Assembly (NCBI GenBank): GCA_008690995.1
Contig: VRMN01000001.1
Span: 1,364,001-1,428,000 of the forward strand
Origin: Porphyridium purpureum
Lineage: Eukaryota; Rhodophyta; Bangiophyceae; Porphyridiales; Porphyridiaceae
Length of the DNA: 64,000 nt
Direction of reading: 5' to 3'
The first letter of the stretch is position 1. The number at the start of each line of letters is the position of its first letter. The notes below the pieces were generated by a model. It did no database searches. It was not told the DNA's origin and saw only the letters and a program-made list of their open reading frames with translations. The position numbers and the translations under genes are program-made. Below are positions 46,701 to 56,180 of the stretch, one piece after another.

Positions 46701-47583
46701 GACCACCTAGACTATGTCCCGCAAGGGACAAATACTTGAGCTTTGGCATACAGGTGGCCACCTCGAGAATCAGGTCTACAAGCCGGTTTCCGCCCTTCCC
46801 TACTCCCTCAAAGGTCTCAAGCTGCTCGCAAGCATCACTGCACAATACGTATACTCCGGTGTTTAACGCCACTTGATGCGTTTCCCAGATTGAATCATCG
46901 TCCACGCTCTCGTGAATTTCCGAATTTTTCGGTTGCCGGTCGAACGGATTCAGGGCCTCGACGCCCTTTCGAAGAAGGCTTATCTGCTCTGCCCCATCTG
47001 CGCTTTTCTCCCCCTCAGGTGCGTATTCATCGATACCAGACTCAAATACATGCGTACCTCCTTTGGTTCTTGGCAACCTGTTCATGGCTGGCTGCTGTTC
47101 CTCGCTTCCATCCTTTCCATCATCATGAGAATCCTTCATCGGCACGCCTTTCACTCTGTGCATAACTGTCTCTGGTGGATGCGGAATCATATCTGCGCCA
47201 GACATTGCGGCAAAGGCGATGTGCTCTCGCACTTTAGCCCCTACTTCAACGGAGGTCGCCACGGCGGCGGCAGCCCTGCCGTCGAGCATCTCGACGCCAG
47301 CTGCGAGTTTCTCAAACTCAGGCCGTGTCCTCCTGGCGGCCGCGGCCGCTGCGGCAAGCGGAGACTTCTGGAGGACCTGATCGAGCACCTCCTTCATCTT
47401 CTGCATATCTTTTGCCTTCCCGCCGACGCCATTCTGCAGCACAACCAGATGCTGGACGCCATGGCACACCTTGTACTGCTCCTCCTCATTCCGGAAGCCC
47501 AGGGCCGCGACCAGTGGCTTCAGGCCCATCTTCATTGCGCCGTGCATAGTGCCTGTGTGCGCTCCTCCCCTGACGTCATCCAC
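43759..47583 (-). CDS. DUF676/FAM135-type serine lipase with long regulatory tail
   Basis: The protein has 1,274 residues. The alpha/beta-hydrolase begins with QHLVVLQNGVGG (44-55; oxyanion strand) and has the nucleophile elbow LSLAGHSLGGLF with S291, then ASFASPHLGD and, before the His, ANARHDLTVPYY. These are the features of the DUF676 putative lipase family (ROG1, FAM135). Two insertions (120-235 and 480-840) are disordered. A conserved patch near 930-990 (WVHVNVELNATNTHSHIIVRF) is reminiscent of the region after the lipase core in these proteins. The tail contains four copies of L-R-[AS]-x-F-[RK]-[KR] (about 1000, 1047, 1100, 1270). Substrate probably a membrane lipid. Mets at 13, 17 and 19 are alternative starts. 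Confidence 0.82.
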   Translation of the reverse strand: MDDVRGGAHTGTMHGAMKMGLKPLVAALGFRNEEEQYKVCHGVQHLVVLQNGVGGKAKDMQKMKEVLDQVLQKSPLAAAAAAARRTRPEFEKLAAGVEMLDGRAAAAVATSVEVGAKVREHIAFAAMSGADMIPHPPETVMHRVKGVPMKDSHDDGKDGSEEQQPAMNRLPRTKGGTHVFESGIDEYAPEGEKSADGAEQISLLRKGVEALNPFDRQPKNSEIHESVDDDSIWETHQVALNTGVYVLCSDACEQLETFEGVGKGGNRLVDLILEVATCMPKLKYLSLAGHSLGGLFTRFAAAELVYRGFVSLSFEQQKELALLKANRTLAEDAKACLIRAEPLHMKMKKVELFVYASFASPHLGDNRNNALWDEQGARLMRKTGHQMVLKDKEKMVYNLSRGVFLFSLSLFKQRFCYANARHDLTVPYYTSSFALSEPYEKLKALSNQFTIPAESNEYPHVVCMRFSQKIESCLPAQPVEQRTRSQNEAAESLPERAVQGTVNAISSITSSKKIVASRSFTSISAKVDGHASAVHELGAALQATDTERKLAKSSSCPSLPVKYRNVGANRFRSRRVKSTGSLWSDIQSTEKHEDVETEKRNELVTDFSKGSAVEEANSDEPDQSAVMRLIRVVTADPWLENFEKGTFVSTNENTEDTNHRDELELHNQEQPEEMEGAHAKDSLIGSVSSTRDVKKSEDDHNADHDSTSHSSSSMVSKVTGSVLKSVSMFSRRTTKYRVSDGKKVGAEPASALNAGAVLGSPRADRHSDIIGSKDISGAARSHSMAGHNSRTTDLSMREGTLALPAAANAVPGPAKAKQLNTGTGIFDKLMTLPSLNMNSVPVMKGMTMKEDAKQVELVYDCLLRTSAGMASDLGSAERVFDIQQKWSATKLVAGNLLHDVLEMRRNLCSMPWVHVNVELNATNTHSHIIVRFPRISTDGMDVIRHFAWNFVAQVCIHDRAPAGMPDPAGLKDFQAKPRLRSNVTRASNILKRPLEIAEASVSDLRAAFRKPTKSKDAEEVRVDTEQDELQESKQPADIADASVSDLRAVFRKPAGSVESETLSVDTDVAESHEPILQSSLSRTRTLEQPIDSETDLINLRAAFKRKASGTTSKKFGSPEELDHSSSGVITRGANGSLDNSTNSMGGRISRTFSLDSREEAISESEVDPLSDMDAARMSAIRKRHSDLTRSKAADEKRGKEQAHDESTFSSKVKKIIIIPHSKSGEKKKVQESVDVPVSQSSDPGTTKPAERVGEKKKELLTSDIAALRSEFRKR

Positions 47584-48450
47584 TCATCCACGCGAGCGGA
47601 TACCCGCGCCGTTGACCTCGCTCCTTCCCTCCCTCTCCCCTCCTCCGCAGCACTTCTTTCAACTGATAGCGACTGTCAGCGCTAAAAATAAATCGCCCAG
47701 TCAGGTTTTGTGCATGGCAGCTGAACACCTCCCTGGCCATAGTAAATTTCGACATTCCAGTATAGAACCATTCACTGTACCCCGCCTCAGCGGCGGCAGG
47801 TCGGTGTGCGCACACATCTCGTTTCAACCGATGTGAACGAACCGCCACCGACAGAAACTCCCAGGGTTGGCACACCGATATCAGTGCCGATGCGACTCTG
47901 GGGACTTTTTCCACTTGGCGCTTGCTCCGTACCGACGACAACGACGGCCACATATGAGGCCGCGCTCTGCGTCGAGCTTCCTGTGCTGGGGTAGACAGAT
48001 GCCGACGCACAGCGGCATGCTGCTTCGTGCAAATTGGAACAGGCACTGGCAGCCAACCCGTTTCGGTTTGCGGTTGAACCATCGAGCCGTTAAACTGTTA
48101 AACCGTTGAACCGTTGAACCGCTCTGCGCGCGTGCGAAATGCGCCGCGGTATAAGGTACAGTGATTCGAGTTGAACTGAAACAGTTGTGACGCCTGCGAC
48201 CGGGTGAGTGCAAATGCACTAAGATACTCGCCCGGCGAGAGAAGAGAGAGAGAGAGACGGAAGAGGGAGAGCGGCTTGGCGCTGGCGCCGTGGCAGGGGG
48301 AGTGACTCCGTCGCGGCGAGATTTGCGCGACACGTGCGCGCGGATGGAAAAGAAAGGGTCCGGGCAGTGGACAAGACGCGCTGTGGTTTTGGCTCCTGCG
48401 TTCATGGGATTCCCCGCCGCCGCGGAACACGCGATTGGACGTGATATCGG
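47584..48450. other. Divergent promoter region (lipase / SPINDLY)
   Basis: It holds ACTGTAC at 47774-47780 (lipase side), a tandem 9-bp repeat with AACCGTT units (48071-48122), a TATA-like TATAAGG (48150-48156) directly followed by GTACAGT (48156-48162), and a GA run (about 48237-48258). The SPY frame opens at 48451. No separate gene was found. Confidence 0.5.
48071..48122. repeat. 9-bp tandem repeats with Myb-type AACCGTT sites
   Basis: Three to five imperfect copies of the unit CCGTTGAA/CGTTAAAC give the sequence CGGTTGAACC...AACCGTTGAACCGTTGAACC. Each contains AACCGTT or its variant, the core site for animal/plant Myb factors. It lies about 330-400 bp upstream of the SPY frame. Confidence 0.5.
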
Positions 48451-51400
48451 GTGCGCCGGTTGGCGTGCGCGCAGTTGGGCATGGACGGACTCCGCCAGAT
48501 GGACGTCAGGGTTTGGAGGCAACATGAGCAGAATATTAGCGCGAGACACGCGCACGGGGTAGCTCAGAATGCCCGGCTGCACGATCGTACCCTCGTTCAG
48601 GATGCGCCGCTTTGGCTTCCGTGTCCGGTCTCGCAAACTCCGCCAGGTGGAGCACCAGCATTAGCCGCCGCGCTGACGGCATCAAAATGTCGCACAGATA
48701 ACACGCAGGCAGAGAGCACACCCTTCGCGGTGATTCCTCCTCATGTGTCCATGGGGTCCGCCGCGGTATCAATTTCCGTGCCGTGTTCGTCGCCCGGGTT
48801 CCAGGTATCCAACGGTTTGCTCACGCAACGTCCTCATGAATCAGAATCTCGATCAGGTACGGATGTAAGCGTGCCGCACGCTCATCTCTTTACTTATGAG
48901 GCAGCGAACGGATACACGCACAATGATTCCTCGAAACGACTCCATTTCGCGCCGGATTGGCACAGAGACGCATCTTCCGAGCGGTCTGCCGTGGTTGTGA
49001 AATTACAGCTGGCCTTAAAAAGTTGCGAGATGATCGCTCGGCGCGGCAAGTGGGTTGCCGCGATTCAGCAGTGTGCCGAAATATTCAAGGATATGTTTCG
49101 CTTGTGCAAGGAATGCAATTCCTCATCACCGCCCGCCGCGTCACGGGCGCGGCGCATCGCGTTGTCAGAGCCGTCTACGGCGTCAGCGACAGATTTTGTG
49201 GCACTGGCACCGTGCACGAAGCCCTCGCTGGATTTCATCTTCTCCGCGGCGCGGCTGGTAACGGAGGAAAAACGCCTATTTCACGAGGCGCTTCGGCTCA
49301 TGGGCATTTGCCAGCTTCTTGCAAAGCAGTATGGGCAAGCGCTCTTTTACCTCGACTTTGATCTGAGGATCGAGGAACGTGATTTCCTCTCCTTGCACGC
49401 ACTCGGCCGAGCAGTGCATGAATCGACACCGGCCAAGGCCGGCATCGTGGTGGGCATCTTGCGGCGCGCACTCACGGAGCGTCATGCCTTTGACGAGCAC
49501 GTGCGCGAGGTAGTGGCAAGCAGCGGAGACTGCGGCCTTGAGGGTGCAACTATGAAACATACCGGATTCCTTTGTGATGGCCTGTGTATGGGTACGGAAC
49601 AGAGCATCAGGGAGTTGCTTGCTACCGTCCTGACAGACATCGGCGTGAAGCTGAAAGCGGCGGAGCTGCCACTGGATGCGTTGCATGTGTATGTTGAAGC
49701 CGTACAGGTTTTACCGACGTATGCGCGAGCATTTTACAACATTGGCGTGGCGCACGCCGAGTTGGGCGTGGTACACATGGCGTTGGAGGCATACGAGCGG
49801 GCAGTGGCGTTGAGTCCAGACTTTGCGGAAGCTTGGTGCAACATGGGGGTGATTCACAAAGCGGCTGGCAACATTCCCAAGGCGGTGGAAATGTATGAGC
49901 GCGCGCTGTCCATTAATAGTAATTTTGAACTGGCGAAGCGGAATTTGTCTGTGGCGCTAAGCGATCTTGCGACGCTGATGAAACCAAACTCGATGAAACA
50001 AGTGATCGCCTTGTACAAGCGGGCACTCTCGTACAATCCCGGCTGCGCAGAGATTCACCACAATCTGGGCGTGGCGTACTCCGAGGTATGCAAAGTGGAA
50101 CGCGCCATTGCGTCGTACCAGCTCGCCACCTGTCTCAATCCGAATTATGCTGAGGCACACAACAATCTGGGCGTGGTATACAAGGAGTGCGGCAATTATG
50201 AGCAGGCCATTGAGTGCTACAAGGCGGCAATTGCGACCAATGCAAATCACTTCCAGGCGCACAACAATCTTGCGGTTGTGTACACTCTGCTGGGTACCAT
50301 AAGCCTGGCAAAGCTGCATTTTCTTGCCGCTCTCAACCAACACCCGTCGTACGCTGAAGCACAAAACAATCTCGGTGTATTGTTTCGAGAAGAAGGAGAC
50401 ATCCTCCGCGCCATCAGTTGCTACGATCGTTGCCTCGAGCTTGAGCCCAGCAATGACATGGCGGCCCAGAACCGCCTGCATGCGCTCAACTACGTGGAGG
50501 GATTGAGTACGAATGACATCTTTAAGGAGCACGAGAGCTGGGGTCGCCGTTTTCAGGAGCGAGTGGAAAGTGAACTGCGCACACGTGCTAACGGAGGTGA
50601 TGAGGAGGCGCGAGCCGTACAATTCATGCGTAATCGCGTTCTCAAGGCCATTCGGCAGCCGAGGAGGAACGACGAGCGAAGACTGCGCATCGGCATTGTT
50701 TCGGCGGATTTTTTTACGCACAGCGTGTCGTACTTTGCGGAAGTCGTGCTTGCCGAGTTGAATCCAGAGAAGTTCGAGTTGTACGTGTACTCGAATGTGG
50801 CACGAGAGGACACAAAGACAAAGCGTTTCCAGGAGTTTGCCAATGTGATGCCCCGCTGGAAACGCGTCACGGGCATGAAAACGATTCCGTGCGCGGCGCT
50901 AATCCTGAACGACAATATCGACATCATGATCGAGCTGTCCGGCCACACGGCCGGGAACCGGCTGGATGTGATGGCGCTTCGGGTGGCTCCAGTGCAGATA
51001 ACGTGGATCGGCTACCCAAACACGACGGGATTATCATCCATTGACTATCGTGTCACTGATGCCGTGGTTGATCCGATTGACACACCGCAACTTTTCTCAG
51101 AACGACTGTATCGCTTGCCTCGAAGCTTCCTCTGCTACACACCGATGGCCGATGCCCCAGAAGTGGATCGTACCCCACCTTGTGTGCGAGCAGGAGGGCT
51201 GATCACGTTTGGGAGCTTCAATATTCTGGCGAAAATGCAGTCGCAAACCGTTGCGCTGTGGGCCCGCGTTCTGCGTGAGGTGCCTGAATCTCGGCTCATG
51301 CTCAAATCAAAGGCGCTGGGCTGCGAAACGACAAAGCATCGGATCGAGTCCATGTTCGAAGCGCACGGCATCGCGCCATACCGTCTTGACCTTGTTCCGC

Positions 51401-51795
51401 TAGTGCCATCGACCAGCTCGCATCTGGACATGTATGGCATGGTCGACATTTGTCTGGATCCATTTCCCTACGCGGGGACGACCACAACATGCGAAGCCCT
51501 CTTGATGGGCGTTCCGGTGGTTTCTTTGTGTACGAGTACCTCCGACGCGTCGTTGCTGTCGCATGTACAGAATGTCGGACTGAGTCTTCTCACCAGTGTT
51601 GGTCATCCCGAATGGGTGGCTAGTACACCGGACGAATACGTCAGCATTGCACGCAGGCTGGCTGCAGACTCGTCTACGCTTGTTGCCATACGTTCGAGTC
51701 TGCGGGGCGACATGTTACGCAGCGCTCTGTGTGACCGGCCTGCGTACATGGCCGAGGTCCAAGACATGTTGCTCGACATGTGGGCGCAAGGTTAA
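48451..51795 (+). CDS. SPY: SPINDLY-type protein O-glycosyltransferase (TPR + GT41)
   Basis: The frame gives 1,114 residues (ATG 48451; Mets at 11 and 17 possible; the first 200 residues are low complexity and unconserved). TPR repeats (about residues 230-700) have the canonical pattern in YERALSINSNFELAKRNL and AHNNLGVVYKECGNYEQAIECY. The GT41 domain (about 750-1,110) has LRIGIVSADFFTHSVSYF, IELSGHTAGNRLD, WIGYPNTTGLSSIDYRVTD and DPFPYAGTTTTCEALLMGVPVV. The NTTGL and DYRVTDAVVDP spellings are those of SPY, the protein O-fucosyltransferase, not of O-GlcNAc transferase OGT/SEC, so GDP-fucose is the likely donor. It would fucosylate nuclear and cytosolic proteins. Confidence 0.9.
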   Translation: MRRLACAQLGMDGLRQMDVRVWRQHEQNISARHAHGVAQNARLHDRTLVQDAPLWLPCPVSQTPPGGAPALAAALTASKCRTDNTQAESTPFAVIPPHVSMGSAAVSISVPCSSPGFQVSNGLLTQRPHESESRSGTDVSVPHAHLFTYEAANGYTHNDSSKRLHFAPDWHRDASSERSAVVVKLQLALKSCEMIARRGKWVAAIQQCAEIFKDMFRLCKECNSSSPPAASRARRIALSEPSTASATDFVALAPCTKPSLDFIFSAARLVTEEKRLFHEALRLMGICQLLAKQYGQALFYLDFDLRIEERDFLSLHALGRAVHESTPAKAGIVVGILRRALTERHAFDEHVREVVASSGDCGLEGATMKHTGFLCDGLCMGTEQSIRELLATVLTDIGVKLKAAELPLDALHVYVEAVQVLPTYARAFYNIGVAHAELGVVHMALEAYERAVALSPDFAEAWCNMGVIHKAAGNIPKAVEMYERALSINSNFELAKRNLSVALSDLATLMKPNSMKQVIALYKRALSYNPGCAEIHHNLGVAYSEVCKVERAIASYQLATCLNPNYAEAHNNLGVVYKECGNYEQAIECYKAAIATNANHFQAHNNLAVVYTLLGTISLAKLHFLAALNQHPSYAEAQNNLGVLFREEGDILRAISCYDRCLELEPSNDMAAQNRLHALNYVEGLSTNDIFKEHESWGRRFQERVESELRTRANGGDEEARAVQFMRNRVLKAIRQPRRNDERRLRIGIVSADFFTHSVSYFAEVVLAELNPEKFELYVYSNVAREDTKTKRFQEFANVMPRWKRVTGMKTIPCAALILNDNIDIMIELSGHTAGNRLDVMALRVAPVQITWIGYPNTTGLSSIDYRVTDAVVDPIDTPQLFSERLYRLPRSFLCYTPMADAPEVDRTPPCVRAGGLITFGSFNILAKMQSQTVALWARVLREVPESRLMLKSKALGCETTKHRIESMFEAHGIAPYRLDLVPLVPSTSSHLDMYGMVDICLDPFPYAGTTTTCEALLMGVPVVSLCTSTSDASLLSHVQNVGLSLLTSVGHPEWVASTPDEYVSIARRLAADSSTLVAIRSSLRGDMLRSALCDRPAYMAEVQDMLLDMWAQG

Positions 51796-51933
51796 GACTG
51801 TACTTACTGTACCTCATCAGAAAAAAAGTGACACACACGTGCTTACACTCATGGTAGAGGTAGGGTTTCTCGTCTGGTTGCGACTGCGCGAAACCAGGGC
51901 GGCGTGCGGTTTGGTTGGGCTCGTGGCGTCAAG

Positions 51934-52641
51934 ATGGATAGCATACCGCGCGTGCCGAGCGGGCTGCTGGTGAGCACTGCGCTCGCGGCGCTGATAATAC
52001 GTGCAGCGAGCGCCGGTAGTAGTGCGCTGAGCCTCGAGCTCATCAGCGGGCAGCGTCGGTGCTTCTACGAGGACTTGCCGTCTCACTCGGACGTGGCGAT
52101 CGCGTACACAGTCGCGTCCAGCAGCACGTTCTCGACGCTCAGCATACGTATAACCTACGGAACAGATCCTCATGATGTCGTCTTTTCAGGAAATGAGATC
52201 TCGCGAGACGCCACGCGCTTTCGTACCAAGGAACACCCCGACCGAGACTTGGCCGCGTACAAGCTTTGCTTCTTCGAGCACGTGAGACCAGACAGTCTTG
52301 TCGTAGCACAGGCTGTGTGGTACATCGACGTCAGCATGAAATGGGGCGCGCACGCAAAGGATACTGGCGCGAGCGCAGCAACCATGGGCAAGGATGTCGG
52401 TTCCCAGCAGCACCAGCTACAGAAAATCCTGCAGGACGCGCAGGATGAGCTGGACGACGTTCTGACCAACTTGGACGCCATGCATGCACGCAAAAAATTG
52501 CTAGCTGAAGCAAATGAGGAGCTGAATGCAAAAGTGACCATTTTTAGTATCATCTCGTGCGCTGTGCTGATTATGGGCAGCTTTTACCAGCGATTTCACA
52601 TCTACAAGTATTTCAAGTCGTGCCGGATTCACTATCGCTAA
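51934..52641 (+). CDS. p24 / emp24-gp25L family cargo receptor
   Basis: The protein has 235 residues from ATG 51934, which gives a signal peptide (LLVSTALAALIIRAASA); the frame is open to 51904. A GOLD domain (about 30-135) has the CFYEDLP motif and a second Cys in KLCFFEH. A coiled coil follows, and then one membrane span (TIFSIISCAVLIMGSFY) and a short cytosolic tail with aromatics plus basic residues (QRFHIYKYFKSCRIHYR). This is the p24 family layout of COPI/COPII cargo receptors cycling between ER and Golgi. ACTGTAC motifs lie at 51797-51803 and 51806-51812. Confidence 0.9.
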   Translation: MDSIPRVPSGLLVSTALAALIIRAASAGSSALSLELISGQRRCFYEDLPSHSDVAIAYTVASSSTFSTLSIRITYGTDPHDVVFSGNEISRDATRFRTKEHPDRDLAAYKLCFFEHVRPDSLVVAQAVWYIDVSMKWGAHAKDTGASAATMGKDVGSQQHQLQKILQDAQDELDDVLTNLDAMHARKKLLAEANEELNAKVTIFSIISCAVLIMGSFYQRFHIYKYFKSCRIHYR

Positions 52642-52689
52642 CTCTACGCCAGTTAATGTACGTGCCACTGTAAAGGGAAGGCATTCATG

Positions 52690-54153
52690 TCAAGCGTCAA
52701 GCACCCTTGTCCACTCTTCCGCGAGCCGCTGCGCGCGTGAAACAAGCGCGGCTTCCACATCTGACCCAGGCACTAACGTACCAAAGTGCTCGCGATACAG
52801 TTTCATCTTGCGCAGGACCGCGCGATCGTAGGTCTCTTTCCGCAGAAGGTCTTGCTCCTCGGACAGCGCATCAACTTTGCTCTGCCATTCCGAGTCTGAG
52901 AGCATGTAATTTTCGGCTATCGAGTCGGCGTGACATGCCACGTCAGCGGGCTTGGCAATCGGAATCCAGATGAATTTCTTTTCTTTTCTGAACCACTTGG
53001 CCTGCGCACCAGCATAGTTTCGCGACGCCGTTTTGAAGTCTGTCAGGTATTCGCGAAAGGCTTTGAGACGCTCCTCCTCATTTCCATCGGTGCAGACAAG
53101 CTTCGCTAGCTTTTCCAGAAATTCAATTGTTTGCCGATACCCGATCGCTCTTCCGACGCTCGAATCTTTCATAAGCAGGCTATTGATACACAAGTGGCCC
53201 ACCTCCTCCAGCAAGCCATTCTCGAGCATCTGTTCACACCGGCGATCGATCCGCTCATATAGCGGCGTTCGTGGGCCGCTGATAAAGTAGCATTGGGACT
53301 CAAATGGACCATAACCCACGCCACGCGCCTCTTGACTCGCAATATCGCGCGTGACGTCCGTTCTCGCCAGGCCAGGTTGCTCCTTGATGAGGCGCGGCAC
53401 AGCGCCAGAGTGCGAAAATGTGTCAAAGCTCTGACCTGTTTCCAAAAATATCTCCAGGCTTCGAGAAAGCCGATACCAATCGTTCCTGGTCATCTGCGAT
53501 GCACGCACTGGATCACGATCAGCCAGAATCTTCAATGCCTTGTCCCAGTCTCCGCCAGCACTGCCAATCATCGCGTCTGCTTCCGCACGCACTTTCGGAT
53601 CGCTCGGAGGCGCGGCCGGCTTGCCAAAGACCAGCCAGCGAATGTACATCATGGTGCCGCCGACCACGATGGGCACGGCACCGCGCTGCAGCACATCATG
53701 GATCACCGCGACGGCAGCATCAAAGTACTGACCCGCACTAATTGGCTTATCGCGCCGCAGCGACCAAGCATCCACGAGGTGGTGACGCACGGCGCGCTGC
53801 TCGTCCAGTGAAGGCTTGTTCGAACCGATAGTTAATTCCTCGTAAACCTGCACGCTATCTGCTACCACAATCTCGGGCTGCAGTCCCCGACGCCGCATCT
53901 CGACCGCCACGGCCATGGCCAAGTCGCTCTTGCCAGAAGCCGTGGGCCCGGAGACCACGAGAATGCGCCGCGGGCTGCCCGCGCTCGCGCGCCCCTCCAT
54001 CACAAGCTGGAGCGCTGCTGGGCGGCGGATCGAAACGCTGCTGTGCAGTGGCACGAGCGCGCAGCGGCTAAGGCTTTGCCCAAGCTTATGTACGGGAGAG
54101 TGCCATGCGCAGAAACTCGCCATGCCAGGCAACCACTCGCAGAGACCATTCAC
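52690..54153 (-). CDS. tRNA dimethylallyltransferase (MiaA/IPT)
   Basis: The protein has 487 residues. The first 60 residues, Ser/Arg/His-rich with few acids, may be an organelle presequence. The MiaA core starts with a P-loop, VVSGPTASGKSDLAMA (66-81), then DSVQVYEELTIGSNKPS (the substrate-Asp and tRNA-binding motif), VVGGTMMYIRWLVFG, RNDWYRLSRSLEIF and a late TDFKTASRNYAGAQAKWFRKE. It transfers the dimethylallyl group to A37 of UNN-decoding tRNAs. There is no C-terminal zinc finger of the TRIT1/MOD5 type, so it resembles bacterial/plastid enzymes. A C-terminal helical extension of about 60 residues is unusual. Confidence 0.9.
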   Translation of the reverse strand: MNGLCEWLPGMASFCAWHSPVHKLGQSLSRCALVPLHSSVSIRRPAALQLVMEGRASAGSPRRILVVSGPTASGKSDLAMAVAVEMRRRGLQPEIVVADSVQVYEELTIGSNKPSLDEQRAVRHHLVDAWSLRRDKPISAGQYFDAAVAVIHDVLQRGAVPIVVGGTMMYIRWLVFGKPAAPPSDPKVRAEADAMIGSAGGDWDKALKILADRDPVRASQMTRNDWYRLSRSLEIFLETGQSFDTFSHSGAVPRLIKEQPGLARTDVTRDIASQEARGVGYGPFESQCYFISGPRTPLYERIDRRCEQMLENGLLEEVGHLCINSLLMKDSSVGRAIGYRQTIEFLEKLAKLVCTDGNEEERLKAFREYLTDFKTASRNYAGAQAKWFRKEKKFIWIPIAKPADVACHADSIAENYMLSDSEWQSKVDALSEEQDLLRKETYDRAVLRKMKLYREHFGTLVPGSDVEAALVSRAQRLAEEWTRVLDA

Positions 54154-54220
54154 ATTAACAATGATATGTACTTTTAGAAGTCACTCTATAGCGCGCTCGC
54201 TCGGCAAGTGATCGCCCGCC

Positions 54221-54736
54221 TCACGCAGGGGACGGGTGCGAACGTGCGCGAGGCCTGGGTGCTGAAATTCGCCCGCTGTCAAATCTTAATCGAGAGCGCT
54301 GGCTGTTCAGGTTGCTCTCCACCGGAACGCGCTGGGGAATAAAGGTTGGGCTGAGCAGCCCACCTCCGCCGCACCTTGGGCACCTTTCCTTCTTTAACCC
54401 CGCGCACTTCTCGCATCCTTGCTGCCTAGTTTTTGCTCCGGCTCCTGACCAGCGCGTGCACATGCACGGGACAAACCCTGTGCCTTCGCAGGTAGGGCAC
54501 GGCACACCTTCGTCCTCCATCGACGGCCGCCGCTGCTGGTCCAGAAGGTTGTATATCAATCCCGCCAGCGCCGCGACGCCGGTCACTGCCAGCGTCGGTG
54601 ACACAACAAAGCACGCCGGCGACCTGGGCGCTCCGACCGATGCGACGCCGTGCCCGCCATTGCCACAGCTCACCGCTGCGTGCCGCTGTCCGTTCCGAAC
54701 GGGCTGCATGATAAATACTCTACCCCGACCACACAC
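54221..54736 (-). CDS. Plastid DnaJ-type zinc-finger protein
   Basis: The protein has 171 residues (ATG 54736, or Met10). The N-terminal part is a presequence-like Arg/His/Ala stretch, followed by a hydrophobic segment (VVSPTLAVTGVAALAGLIYNLL) at about 45-66, which may be a membrane span. Then come two pairs of DnaJ-type motifs: CPTCEGTGFVPCMC and CEKCAGLKKERCPRCGGGG. No J domain is visible. This matches small plastid zinc-finger proteins related to LQY1 or PSA2, which act in photosystem assembly or repair as redox/chaperone proteins. The spacing CxxCxGxGx3CxC...CxxCxG x4 CxxCGGGG is slightly irregular. Exact orthology is not established. Confidence 0.7.
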   Translation of the reverse strand: MCGRGRVFIMQPVRNGQRHAAVSCGNGGHGVASVGAPRSPACFVVSPTLAVTGVAALAGLIYNLLDQQRRPSMEDEGVPCPTCEGTGFVPCMCTRWSGAGAKTRQQGCEKCAGLKKERCPRCGGGGLLSPTFIPQRVPVESNLNSQRSRLRFDSGRISAPRPRARSHPSPA

Positions 54737-56180
54737 CTTCCGCCGTCAAGAAACGCAGCCCTCTGCCTCGCCACCCGCTGATTGCCCACCTCTCTAGTCT
54801 GCAACAACCAAGCACGCGAGCCTAACCCCAGCCAAAGACACACCTAGCCGCAACCTTGTGACTCGAACACGTTCCGCAGTCTTTCCGCTCGTGCGAGATG
54901 CCGCTCCACCGACAGGCACCGTTCCACGTTCCGGACTCCGCGCCACCTACTTATACCTCCAAGCCGCTTTCCCCCGTGTCGCTTTCTCGATCCCTCTTAC
55001 ACATCCAGCGCACGCTCACTCCGCTTTCCCGCAGCCTTCTCCCACCCTTCTTCCCCTCTGTCCCTGTCTCCTATAACACAACCCGAGGCTCTGCATCAGC
55101 CTGGCAGCTCTCTCTCTCTCTAAAAGCGCGTACCGCAAAGCCGAGTTGACATCAATCCGCCCCGTTTACTTAGAACCTGTTCTTCCACCGCACAAAAGCA
55201 CTCAAACACACTCGCACGCCGATATGGCCGGACCACGTTTTTCAAAAATCGCTGTACCGTGTGCCGTGGGTTCTAAGCAATCAACCTCGCGTATGACCAA
55301 CACGCGCGCCCCCCTCCCTACACACTCTATGCGCTCATAGGGTTTTTATGGGAACTGCCTATGTTTGTCTCTCTGTGTGTGTGTTTTGAGAACAGGAGTG
55401 TACCTAGGGGTACAGCTATTGTGAGTGGCGCCTATTTTTTGGTGGCGGAGGTGTAGTGTACAGTTGTGAGTGACACGGTCCGTTTCGTTTGAGAGTGCGT
55501 GCGTGCGTGTTGGTTAGCAGGTGTTCTTTTTTGGGGGGATGGTTTGGTATGAAATTTTTGTTTGTTCCTTTTTACATGGGCGCGTTCTTGTGGGTGTATA
55601 GGAATGCAGCGGGATTGCATAGGAACGTTCGAGTTCTGTCGTCTGTGTGGGGTTGTGTCTGCTGCTGTATTCATCACGCAGTCTCGGTCGGATTTTTGGT
55701 GTGAAATCGGCACGGGTTTGGTAGTCTGGTTGGTTTGTTGAGCAGGTGTGCGCTTTTGTCGGGAATTGCAAGCCGAGGGATGGGGTGAGGGTTTGGGGAT
55801 AAGGTGGTGTGTGTTGGGAAGAGGGGATACAAAGAAGGCGATCAAGATTGCGTTGGGAGACGCCGGCCAAAGTGGCAAGCGGCAGCGAGGCGGATCGGGC
55901 GCGGTGGGCGTGGCGGGGGGTGCGTGCGGGTCGAGGGAAGGATATGAGAATTGATGCACCGCAGGCAAGGCCGCAGGTGCAACAGCGAACGCGCGAGGGG
56001 GGAGCCCAAACAAGCCATCTGTGATCGGGTGTGCATGCGCAAAGGTAGGCTTTACAAGCATTAGAGCGCGGGGTGGGTAGGCTTCACACTAAGGCGGAAC
56101 GGGGCACGGAGAGAGGCCGACCGAGGGGTGGGGGTCACGGCGCACAGTGAGGGAGCGGGTTTCGACGAGATAGTCGCGAG
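54737..56180. other. Long intergenic region, no gene recognised
   Basis: This is 1.4 kb of noncoding-looking DNA with pyrimidine-rich and TG-rich patches, GTACAGT at 55458-55464 and a TACCTAGGGGTA inverted pair near 55402. Frames of up to 209 codons on the minus strand are low complexity (His/Thr/Pro-rich). There may be promoters for the flanking genes. I see no tRNA or small RNA. Confidence 0.4.

Noticed and set aside
55432-56061. 209-codon minus-strand frame rich in Thr, Pro and His
   Set aside because: No domain; translation of pyrimidine/purine-biased noncoding DNA.
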